Source of the DNA: Anaerolineales bacterium UBA1429
GTDB taxonomy: Bacteria > Chloroflexota > Anaerolineae > UBA1429
Direction of reading: 5' to 3'
Assembly: GCA_002329325.1 (NCBI GenBank)
Contig: DCTX01000060.1
Coordinates: forward strand, 26,438-46,094
DNA: 19,657 nt
The position numbers and the translations under genes were made by a program. How positions within the stretch are numbered: position 1 is the first letter of the stretch; each line of letters begins with the position of its first letter. Shown here piece after piece: positions 13,904 to 19,657 of the stretch. The notes under the pieces were generated by a model, which made no database searches, was not told the origin of the DNA, and was given only the letters and a program-made list of their open reading frames with translations.

Positions 13904-14959
13904 CTAGTCCAGCGCGATGAGGATGCGGCCCGCCGAGAGATAGAGGCGCCCGGAGATGGGCCCCGGCGCGGGGAGCCAACCGGCCAGCCACCAGGCGTCG
14001 CCGCGGGCGATGTCCAGGGCATAGTACCAGGCCTCGTCCTCTCCCGCGGGGCTGCGCCAAGGCGCCCCCGGGAGCATGAGGCGGGCCTCACCATCGCCGA
14101 GGCCGTTGCGCGCCGCTGAAGCGGCCTCCGCCTCTGGAGCGGGCCGCACGTGCAGGCCGCCCGCGGCCAACGAGCGCACCGGCCGGCGACCCTCGTACAC
14201 CGTAAGGCGTCCCTGGGAGGGGACGATCTCGATCCAGCGGTCGGCGGGCCAGAAGCATAGGCGTTCCAGGCCCAGGGCGGAGGGCGGGGCGGCCTGTAGG
14301 GCGAGGTCGCCCTCTTCGCTGGATGCGCTGGTGGCGGCTGCCGGCGTCTCGGCGGCGGCGCCATCCTGCGGGGGCCTGGCTGCTCGCCGCCACAGGAGCG
14401 TCGCGCCGATGGAGAAGGCCAACAGCGTCACGATGAGCGCCAGGCTCAGCCAGGGGCCCGTGCCCGGGGTGGGCCTGGCCGCCGCGCGGGGCGGCTCATC
14501 GGTTTCCTGGCCGCGCCAATCGCCGCCGGATAGGTCCAGGTCGGCCCAGGCGGGCGTATCGCCGCCCTTGCCCTGGCTTCCACGGTAGAGGGGCGCGCCG
14601 GCCCGCACGGCGGCCTCGGGGACGCCGTCCTCCTCGTCGCGGGGAGGGGTCGGGGTGCGCTCGCCCGCCTGTGAGCCCAGGCGCCGGAGGATGCGCTGCG
14701 CGTCAGGGCAGCCGGGCCATTTCTGGAGGATGCGCTCGCATAGGGCGCGGGCAAAGAGGGGATCGGTCGCCAGCTCGGCCAGGCCCAGCCAAGCCTCCTG
14801 GGCGCTGGAATCGGCGGCCAGCGCCTGCTCGTAGGCGGCCTGGGCGGCCTGGCGGTCGCCCGCCTGGCGCGCTCGCCGCGCCTGCTCGAGCAACCGCCGC
14901 GCGGCTCCGCTGCGGGGGGCGCCGCGCTCTTGGCCTTCACCTCTGCTCCCGATGGTCAC
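13904..14959 (-). CDS. Hypothetical TPR-containing protein with a single transmembrane segment
   Basis: The family is not recognised. The 351-residue product has an N-terminal tetratricopeptide-like helical repeat region (about residues 18-95: RARQAGDRQAAQAAYEQAL, then EAWLGLAELA and ARALCERILQKWPGCPDA). A charged, Pro-rich linker (100-167) and one strong hydrophobic segment (169-190) flanked by RR follow. A 160-residue C-terminal domain of beta character then contains IEIVPSQGRLTVYEG (243-257) and WYYALDIARGDAWWLAGWLP (311-330). The layout suggests cytosolic TPRs and an extracytoplasmic C-terminal domain (positive-inside RR actually follows the segment, so topology is uncertain). Start is a GTG at 14959 with GGAGGA upstream. 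It lies 30 bases after the sulfatase gene and is probably co-transcribed with it. Composition is low-complexity and Ala/Pro/Arg-rich compared with its enzymatic neighbours. Confidence 0.75.
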   Translation of the reverse strand: MTIGSRGEGQERGAPRSGAARRLLEQARRARQAGDRQAAQAAYEQALAADSSAQEAWLGLAELATDPLFARALCERILQKWPGCPDAQRILRRLGSQAGERTPTPPRDEEDGVPEAAVRAGAPLYRGSQGKGGDTPAWADLDLSGGDWRGQETDEPPRAAARPTPGTGPWLSLALIVTLLAFSIGATLLWRRAARPPQDGAAAETPAAATSASSEEGDLALQAAPPSALGLERLCFWPADRWIEIVPSQGRLTVYEGRRPVRSLAAGGLHVRPAPEAEAASAARNGLGDGEARLMLPGAPWRSPAGEDEAWYYALDIARGDAWWLAGWLPAPGPISGRLYLSAGRILIALD

Positions 14960-14989
14960 CGACTGCTTCCTCCGTGGCGTGGGCTCCGG

Positions 14990-16438
14990 CTAGAGCTCGA
15001 ACATGGTCGTCATCCAGTGGTACAAGTTGTCGCCAGAGGCGACCAGATGGTCGTACAGCCGCCGCATGAGCTGGCGGCGAATCCCGGCGTAGGCCGGATC
15101 TTCGATGCGGTTGTGCAGCTCGTAGGGATCCAGGGCCAGATCGTAGAGCTCGTTCACGTCGGGCGGGTTCACGACGAGCTTGTAGCGCAAGGTGCGGATG
15201 CCCCGCTGGGGGTAGGGGAAGTGGTGCCCGTGGAACTGCAGGAAGACGGCGTCGGGCCAATCGGGCGGCGCCGCGCCCTCCAGCAAGGGCCGGATGCTGC
15301 GCCCCGCCACGTGCTCAGGGATGGGCGCCCCGGCGATGTCCAGGAAGGTGGGCATCAGGTCCATGAGGGTCAACATGTCATAGCAGGCGGCGCCGGGCGC
15401 CGTGTGGCCCGGCCAGCGGGCCAGCATCGGGATGCGGTAGATGTCGTCGTACATCATGGGGCCCTTGTCGCTCAAGCGATGGTTGCCGACAAAGCCGCCA
15501 TGATCCGTCGAGAAGAACAGCGCCGTGTTTTCCGTCAGGCCCAGGTCATCCATGGCTTGCAGGATGCGCCCGATCTGCTCGTCGATCAACGTGACATAAC
15601 CCCAGAACATGGCCGTCAGCTTTTGCCAGGTCTCCCACGGATAGGTATCAAAGGCCCAATGCCGGGAGTACCAGCGGTGGACGCGGGGTTTGTCGAAGAA
15701 GTCCTCGGCCATGCTGGGGTGGGGCCGCACCAGGCCGGGATCGTACAGATCGGCGTACGCCTGTGGCAGGTAGTAGGGCAGGTGGGGCCCAAAGAAGTCG
15801 GTGCGCAGAAAGAACGGCTGGCGCTGATCGTGATAGCCCCGGGCGTAGGCGCGCAGCCGCTCGATGGTGCACTCGGCCAGATAGTAGGGGTAGGTGCCCT
15901 CCACTGGCCCCCCATAGATGCCGCCGATGGCGATGGAAGGCTGGCCGTTGGGGAACACGCCGCGGATCTCATCGCGCACAGACCAGGGGGGCAGGCCGCG
16001 CTCTTCCAGATAGGCCTCATAGGCCGGGTGCTGCTTGGGGGCGTCCCAGCCGGGCAGGTGCGTCCCCTCAAACCCATACTCCTCCGGGCCCCTGTGCAGG
16101 CCCAGATGCCACTTGCCCACCACGCCGCAGCGATAGCCCGCCTCGCGCAGATAGTGGCTAAAGGGGATCAGCCCCTCGGGCAACTCCCACGGATAGCCCA
16201 CGTTGCGTTCAAAGTTGGCCAGCATGCCGTGGGCATGGGGCTCCAGACCCGTCAGGAGCGTGGCGCGCACCGCCGTGCAGATGGCGGTATTGGTGTAGGC
16301 ATGCTCAAAGCGCACGCCCTCGGCGGCGATCCGGTCACATGAGGGCGTGCGGCATACGGCGCTACCATAGCAGCCCAGCGAATCCCGTCGCTGTTGGTCC
16401 GTCAGGATGAGCAGGATGTTGCTGGGTTCCTCTGGCAT
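14990..16438 (-). CDS. Type I sulfatase (formylglycine-dependent, CxAxR)
   Basis: The 482-residue protein begins with the sulfatase strand NILLILTDQQRRD (metal ligand Asp14). It carries the formylglycine motif CTAVRATLLTG (Cys54-Gly64), which fits C-x-A/P-x-R with the downstream LTG needed for Cys-to-formylglycine conversion. Other active-site elements are GKWHLG (Lys109, His111), GPHLPY (His219), STDHGG (Asp312, His313) and DKGPM (Lys325). The C-terminal ELYDLALDPYELHN (430-443) is typical of polysaccharide and choline-sulfatase-like members. No signal peptide is apparent from the ATG at 16438 (AGAGGGG upstream), so it probably acts on an imported sulfated sugar or ester. A longer in-frame start at 16501 adds 21 unrelated residues and still gives no signal peptide. 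A formylglycine-generating enzyme or anSME must be encoded elsewhere. Confidence 0.93.
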   Translation of the reverse strand: MPEEPSNILLILTDQQRRDSLGCYGSAVCRTPSCDRIAAEGVRFEHAYTNTAICTAVRATLLTGLEPHAHGMLANFERNVGYPWELPEGLIPFSHYLREAGYRCGVVGKWHLGLHRGPEEYGFEGTHLPGWDAPKQHPAYEAYLEERGLPPWSVRDEIRGVFPNGQPSIAIGGIYGGPVEGTYPYYLAECTIERLRAYARGYHDQRQPFFLRTDFFGPHLPYYLPQAYADLYDPGLVRPHPSMAEDFFDKPRVHRWYSRHWAFDTYPWETWQKLTAMFWGYVTLIDEQIGRILQAMDDLGLTENTALFFSTDHGGFVGNHRLSDKGPMMYDDIYRIPMLARWPGHTAPGAACYDMLTLMDLMPTFLDIAGAPIPEHVAGRSIRPLLEGAAPPDWPDAVFLQFHGHHFPYPQRGIRTLRYKLVVNPPDVNELYDLALDPYELHNRIEDPAYAGIRRQLMRRLYDHLVASGDNLYHWMTTMFEL

Positions 16439-16558
16439 GATCCCCTCTCTGGGAGCGCTCGATGACGCCATCCCCAACGCGGGCGCCGAGTGCGGCGGCA
16501 CAGCCGAGGCGACAGGGGCGCGTAGACGGCCCCGGTGGCGTTCGCCCGTGGCCCCCGG

Positions 16559-18013
16559 CTATTCCTCGTCGCCCATCACCAGGACGACTCCCAGGTCTTG
16601 CAGGCCGGTGGACTGGGTGGCCAGGATGCCGCTGTTCAGCGCCAGCAGAGGCGGGGTCGTATCATGGTGTCGCAGCGCCTCCCGCAGGTCTATGCCATGC
16701 TCCCGCGCCTCTGCTACAGTATACCCGTCAACGATGCCGCCCGCCAGCGTGGGCACGTCGCCCGCCTCGGGCACGTACTGGGCCCCGGGGCCGTCGGTGC
16801 CATCGGTATCCACGGCGCCCATGACGATCCGGCGGCTGCCGGCGATGCTCAGGGCCGCCGAGAGGGCCCACTCCTGGTTGCGCCCGCCGATGCCTACCTC
16901 CTGGCCCACGGTCACCAGCATCTCGCCGCCGGTGATCAGCGCCACGGGGGGCTCAAAGGGCTGCCCCTTGGATTCGATGGTCTTGGCGATGGAGGCGATA
17001 TAGCGCCCCGCCTGGCTCGCCTCGACGCTCAGACCCGTGGCCAAGAGCACGGTGCGATAGCCCAATTCCTCGGCCTTCTTGCGGGGGCTGCTCCAGACGC
17101 CCTCCTCGCGATGGAACACGCAAAAGATCCGGTGCGGGAACTGGATATAGCGCTCCGGCTTGACCGTCTCGTAGGCGGGATCGGCGCGCGTCAGCCAGGC
17201 GCGCACCGACTCGGGGGCTTCGTCCCACGCATCCCAGGCCTTGAGGTTGGCGACGGCGTCAGCAAAGGTGGAGCAATCGGGGAAGGTGTGCACCCAGGTA
17301 TTCTGGTAGACCAGCTCACGCCAGGGGCGGGGGTCCTTGGCTAGCAGGTGGATGGCGCGGGCCGGCAGGAAGCGGGCAGCCAACTGCCCGCCCTTGAGCA
17401 GATCCAGATGGTTGCGGATGGGCGAGAGATCGCCGGTGGGAGCGCCGCGCTCGATCTGCATCATGTACACGGTGCGCTGGACGTCCTCCAGGCTGACCCC
17501 CGGCGCCGGCAGGGTCAGCAGCGAGGAGAAGCCACTGGATCCGACAGAGAACACCAGATCGTTGGCCGCCAGAGATTCAGTCATCTCCAGGATGCGCTGG
17601 CCGCCGCGCACGCAATCCTCGTCAGGGACGGGATGCGAGCCCAGGGTGACCTCGATGCGCTTGAGATAGACCGGGTCGCTGGACTTTTTGTCCACGATAT
17701 GGCCGCCCGTCAGCCGGTCGCCCAGGATGTCCTCCAGGGCCTGGCCCACTCGCTGGACCCCCTTGCCCGCCCCGAACACCCAGATATGGCCGATATTGGA
17801 CAGGTCGTAGGTGTCGACGCCGCTCCAGGGCGAATCCAGGGGATCGAAGGCCGGGTTGCCCACCAGGAGCCGGTCGCCCTCGACGCGTACCAGCTCGCAC
17901 ACATTGTCATATGGGTCGGCGGCGCGTAGCCCCGCCTCAAGGATCGCCATTGCGTCGCGGCGGCCCCGGACGTTGCCGTGCGACACCAAATCATCCCAAT
18001 TCCTGACACTCAT
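16559..18013 (-). CDS. Divergent DUF4147/MOFRL glycerate-2-kinase family protein
   Basis: The 484-residue protein aligns along its length with glycerate 2-kinases. Conserved elements are RDAMAILEAGL (19-29), GAGKG with Lys84, GSHPVPDE (125-132), IRNHLDLLKGGQLA (199-212), SVEASQAGRYIASI (329-342), GIGGRNQEWALS (374-385, Arg378) and DTDGTDGP...GGIVDG (402-430). The canonical family motif SGGGSSL is SSGFSSL here (159-165). The conserved SDVxGD/IASGP region is replaced by LAKDPRPW and WVHTFPDCST, and the C-terminal TGPTGTNVNDL-type loop is ATQSTGLQDL (465-474). An insert at about 55-75 (FDPLDSPWSGVDTYDL) is also unusual. The scaffold and presumed phosphoryl-transfer Lys/Arg remain, but substrate or activity may differ from glycerate. 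The start at 18013 has GGGGGA upstream. The neighbouring enolase-like gene lies 111 bases upstream, separated by a hairpin. Confidence 0.85.
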   Translation of the reverse strand: MSVRNWDDLVSHGNVRGRRDAMAILEAGLRAADPYDNVCELVRVEGDRLLVGNPAFDPLDSPWSGVDTYDLSNIGHIWVFGAGKGVQRVGQALEDILGDRLTGGHIVDKKSSDPVYLKRIEVTLGSHPVPDEDCVRGGQRILEMTESLAANDLVFSVGSSGFSSLLTLPAPGVSLEDVQRTVYMMQIERGAPTGDLSPIRNHLDLLKGGQLAARFLPARAIHLLAKDPRPWRELVYQNTWVHTFPDCSTFADAVANLKAWDAWDEAPESVRAWLTRADPAYETVKPERYIQFPHRIFCVFHREEGVWSSPRKKAEELGYRTVLLATGLSVEASQAGRYIASIAKTIESKGQPFEPPVALITGGEMLVTVGQEVGIGGRNQEWALSAALSIAGSRRIVMGAVDTDGTDGPGAQYVPEAGDVPTLAGGIVDGYTVAEAREHGIDLREALRHHDTTPPLLALNSGILATQSTGLQDLGVVLVMGDEE

Positions 18014-18076
18014 GCTTTCCCCCATCACACCCGCAGACATGCGGCTCGATGTGCGCGCAGGGCGCGGCGGCAACAG

Positions 18077-18113
18077 AACGTTCACACGCCCGAAGGCCGG
18101 GCGTGTGAACGTT
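18077..18113 (-). terminator. 16-bp perfect hairpin after the enolase-like gene
   Basis: AACGTTCACACGCCCG (18077-18092) pairs perfectly with 18098-18113 around a 5-base loop. It begins 11 bases after the enolase-like stop codon. There is no T-tract on the minus strand, so it may terminate fully or only attenuate read-through into the kinase-like gene, for which I see no convincing separate promoter in 18014-18076. Confidence 0.6.
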
Positions 18114-18124
18114 TCTTTCGGTAG

Positions 18125-19402
18125 CTAGGACTGCTTGTGGCCCCTGAAGAGCGCCTTGCCCGGCCAGATGGCCGCTGCGCCCAGCTCGGCCTCCAGCGCC
18201 ATCATGCGGCGCTGGTCAAAGCCGCGCACCTGGCCGGCGCGCAGGCCCACGGCATAGTCGGCGATGGCGCGGCGATCGCCGCGGCTGCCGCAGGGATGGA
18301 CGTTGTACCCATGGCTCAGGCAGTACTCGGCGGCATCCAGCGCCTCGGTGACCGTGCCCACCTGGGTGATCTTGAGCACCATCGAGTTGGCGGCGCCGCA
18401 CTCGACGCCCATCTTGACCCGCTCGATGTTGGTGGTAAAGAGGTCGTCGCCCACGATCTCGATGCCGGTGGCCTCGGTGACCATGGCGTGGCCCTCCATG
18501 TCCTCCTCGTGCAGGGGGTCCTCGATGGAGACGATGGGGTAGTTGGCTACGATCTCTTCATAGTAGGCGATCATCTGGTCGCGGGTCTTTTCGCCCTCGC
18601 AGTAGATGCCCACATAGCGGTCGATATCGGCCTCGTGGTAGCAGCCGGCAGCCGCATCGTAGTAGATGCCGATCTTGTCGGCGCCCTCGGTGTTCTCGAT
18701 GGCCTGGGTCATCAGGTCCAGGATCTCACGGTCGTCCTTGGTGGCGCCGATCATCCAGAACGAGTCATAGCTCCTATCCAGGGAGTGGCGGCGGTAGACG
18801 TTGAGGCCGTAGCGATCGAGCACCAGGCGGGTGAACTCGCGGTGCATCCTCTCGGCCATCTCCAGGGCCTGCTCATAGCTGCCGGCGCCGTGAGGGATGA
18901 TCTCGTAGCTGGGTTTGAGCCAGCGGGTGTTGCCGGGATCCCGGTAGCGGCCCGATAGGCAGATGCCAAAGATGGGCATGGGCAGCACGGTGGCGTTGAC
19001 GCCGCCGATGTACTGATAGAGGGGCAGGCCGGCGGCATTAGCCGCGGCGTCGCAGACGGCCAGCGAGATGCCCACGATGGTATTGGCGCCCAGGCGGGCC
19101 TTGTTGGGCGTGCCGTCGAGGCGGATCATGATCTCGTCGATCTCGCGCTGCTTGCTGACGGGCATGCCGATCAAGTGGGGCGCGATCTCCATAGCGTTCT
19201 GAACGGCCTTGCGCAGGCCCTTGCCGCCAAAGCGCTGCTCGCCATCCAGGACGAAGGCGGCCTCATAGATGCCTGTGGAGACGCCCGATTCGGGCGTTGC
19301 ACGGCCGGTGGCCCCCGTGTCGGTGGTGACAATCACCTCGAGAGCGGGCCCGCGCCCGCCCATGATCTCGTGTGCCTGGATGCTCGCGATCTTGGCAGTC
19401 AT
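18125..19402 (-). CDS. Enolase-subgroup protein with altered active site (probably not a canonical enolase)
   Basis: The 425-residue protein has enolase length and two-domain order. N-terminal matches include IMGGRGPALEV, ESGVSTGIYEA (38-48), LDGTPNKARLGANTIVGISLA (95-115) and GLPLYQYIGG (125-134). Barrel matches include metal ligands Asp249 (IYYDAAAG), Glu294 (SIEDPLHEED) and Asp319 (VGDDLFTTN), and the catalytic-base Lys344 in VLKITQVGTVTEAL. Lost or changed are the GGxHAxN histidine (here LSGRYRDPGN), QEFM (PSYEII, 164-169), GDEGGFAP (no counterpart around 205-222), SHRSGET (HPCGSRGD, 369-376) and the IK lysine (VRGF, 392-395). It keeps Mg-assisted alpha-proton abstraction but not the 2-phosphoglycerate phosphate-binding and acid residues. 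The start at 19402 has GGGAG upstream. It is transcribed from an extended -10 promoter with a palindrome in its leader. Its substrate is unknown. Confidence 0.85.
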   Translation of the reverse strand: MTAKIASIQAHEIMGGRGPALEVIVTTDTGATGRATPESGVSTGIYEAAFVLDGEQRFGGKGLRKAVQNAMEIAPHLIGMPVSKQREIDEIMIRLDGTPNKARLGANTIVGISLAVCDAAANAAGLPLYQYIGGVNATVLPMPIFGICLSGRYRDPGNTRWLKPSYEIIPHGAGSYEQALEMAERMHREFTRLVLDRYGLNVYRRHSLDRSYDSFWMIGATKDDREILDLMTQAIENTEGADKIGIYYDAAAGCYHEADIDRYVGIYCEGEKTRDQMIAYYEEIVANYPIVSIEDPLHEEDMEGHAMVTEATGIEIVGDDLFTTNIERVKMGVECGAANSMVLKITQVGTVTEALDAAEYCLSHGYNVHPCGSRGDRRAIADYAVGLRAGQVRGFDQRRMMALEAELGAAAIWPGKALFRGHKQS

Positions 19403-19438
19403 AAAGCATTCTCCCTTGTCCTGTACTTGCGGACGAAT

Positions 19439-19458
19439 CGGCAGTGTCATCACTGCCG
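19439..19458. promoter_or_regulatory. Palindrome in the leader of the enolase-like gene (candidate operator or RNA hairpin)
   Basis: CGGCAGTG-TCAT-CACTGCCG is a perfect 8+8 inverted repeat with a 4-base centre, lying just downstream of the predicted transcription start (about +6 to +25). Position and symmetry suit a repressor operator for a dimeric regulator; it could equally act as a 5'-stabilising hairpin. No regulator gene is visible in the window. Confidence 0.45.
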
Positions 19459-19470
19459 CTAACGGGGCGG

Positions 19471-19479
19471 ATTATACCA
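19471..19479 (-). promoter_or_regulatory. Extended -10 promoter of the enolase-like gene
   Basis: On the minus strand TGG followed by the perfect -10 hexamer TATAAT (19476-19471). No good -35 is found at 16-18 bases, which is normal for an extended -10 promoter. The predicted start near 19464 leaves a leader of about 62 bases. Confidence 0.68.
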
Positions 19480-19484
19480 CGTTT

Positions 19485-19657
19485 TCGCCCTCGCCCACAC
19501 GAGCGTTTCTGTGCGGCGGCGGGTCGCCCTCACCCCCACGGGCGTTCCGCGTGCGGAGGGTGTCTGCGCCCCCTCTCCCATGGAATGGGAGAGGGGGTGG
19601 GGGGTGAGGGCCACTCCGGCGCAGCGGCGAGTCGCCCTCACCTCCACGGGCGTCCCG
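19485..19657. repeat. Non-coding dispersed-repeat cluster with three degenerate direct copies and a palindrome
   Basis: A unit beginning TCGCCCTCACCCCCACGGGC occurs at 19524. Degenerate copies begin at 19485 (TCGCCCTCGCCCACACGAGC) and 19632 (TCGCCCTCACCTCCACGGGC), the last running off the window. Between copies two and three lies a 12-bp hairpin, CCCCCTCTCCCA (19569-19580) with TGGGAGAGGGGG (19586-19597) and loop TGGAA, followed by GTGGGGGGTGAGGG. This is the style of GC-rich intergenic repeat common in Chloroflexota and other GC-rich genomes. No gene is seen here. Confidence 0.6.

Noticed and set aside
14930..16342. 470-codon open frame on the plus strand opposite the sulfatase
   Set aside because: The sulfatase active-site motifs on the minus strand are complete. 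The antisense frame shows no domain and no start signals.
18125..19402. Calling this gene a housekeeping enolase (eno)
   Set aside because: Several catalytic motifs are missing although overall similarity is strong. The name would imply an activity the residues do not support.
19459..19647. Short minus-strand open frame containing TPHPLSHSMGEG-like wording
   Set aside because: This is translation of a dispersed GC-rich repeat and palindrome, with no ribosome site.

Overview
The window is strongly GC-rich bacterial chromosome, densely packed with metabolic genes and without any recognisable phage, insertion sequence, CRISPR, tRNA or rRNA. Gene content (a secernin-type C69 peptidase, an Eis-like acetyltransferase, a GHL6-type glycoside hydrolase, an AEC carrier, a CxAxR sulfatase), extended -10 promoters of the form TGGTATAAT/TGGTACAAT, and a CCCTCTCCCA-type GC-rich dispersed repeat at the right edge are all compatible with a Chloroflexota (Anaerolineae/Caldilineae-like) heterotroph. 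That assignment is an inference and no marker gene is present to prove it.

Layout, left to right. An unrecognised exported or membrane-anchored protein (21-1433, +) is followed by a C69/secernin-like hydrolase (1474-2796, +). These converge on a GarR-like beta-hydroxyacid dehydrogenase (2873-3766, -) and a two-domain glycoside-hydrolase-like protein (3855-5855, -). A divergent promoter region (5856-6024) also serves an Eis-like GNAT acetyltransferase (6025-7257, +). This converges on an AEC carrier / M20 dipeptidase operon (9663 to 7346, -). After a 434-base intergenic stretch comes a D-2-hydroxyacid dehydrogenase (10098-11051, +), which converges on an M19 dipeptidase / HpcH-HpaI aldolase operon (12957 to 11152, -). 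The rest is a minus-strand block: SDR oxidoreductase, TPR-plus-membrane-anchor protein, sulfatase, a divergent glycerate-kinase-family protein and a divergent enolase-family protein. The right edge is non-coding repeat DNA.

Two themes run through the region. The first is small-peptide and amide hydrolysis (C69, M20 with its own carrier, M19). The second is sugar-acid/C3-acid metabolism. A GarL-type aldolase, a GarR-type reductase, a DUF4147/MOFRL kinase and an enolase homologue would in principle connect an acid sugar to tartronate semialdehyde, glycerate, 2-phosphoglycerate and phosphoenolpyruvate. However, the kinase and especially the enolase homologue have lost several family-defining active-site motifs while keeping their scaffolds and metal/base residues. 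This neighbouring pair is the best candidate here for an undescribed activity.

Most transcription units have a readable sigma-A-type promoter with a 17-18 base spacer. All three convergent gene pairs, and the 3' end of the enolase-like gene, are closed by long perfect hairpins that mostly lack T-tracts.
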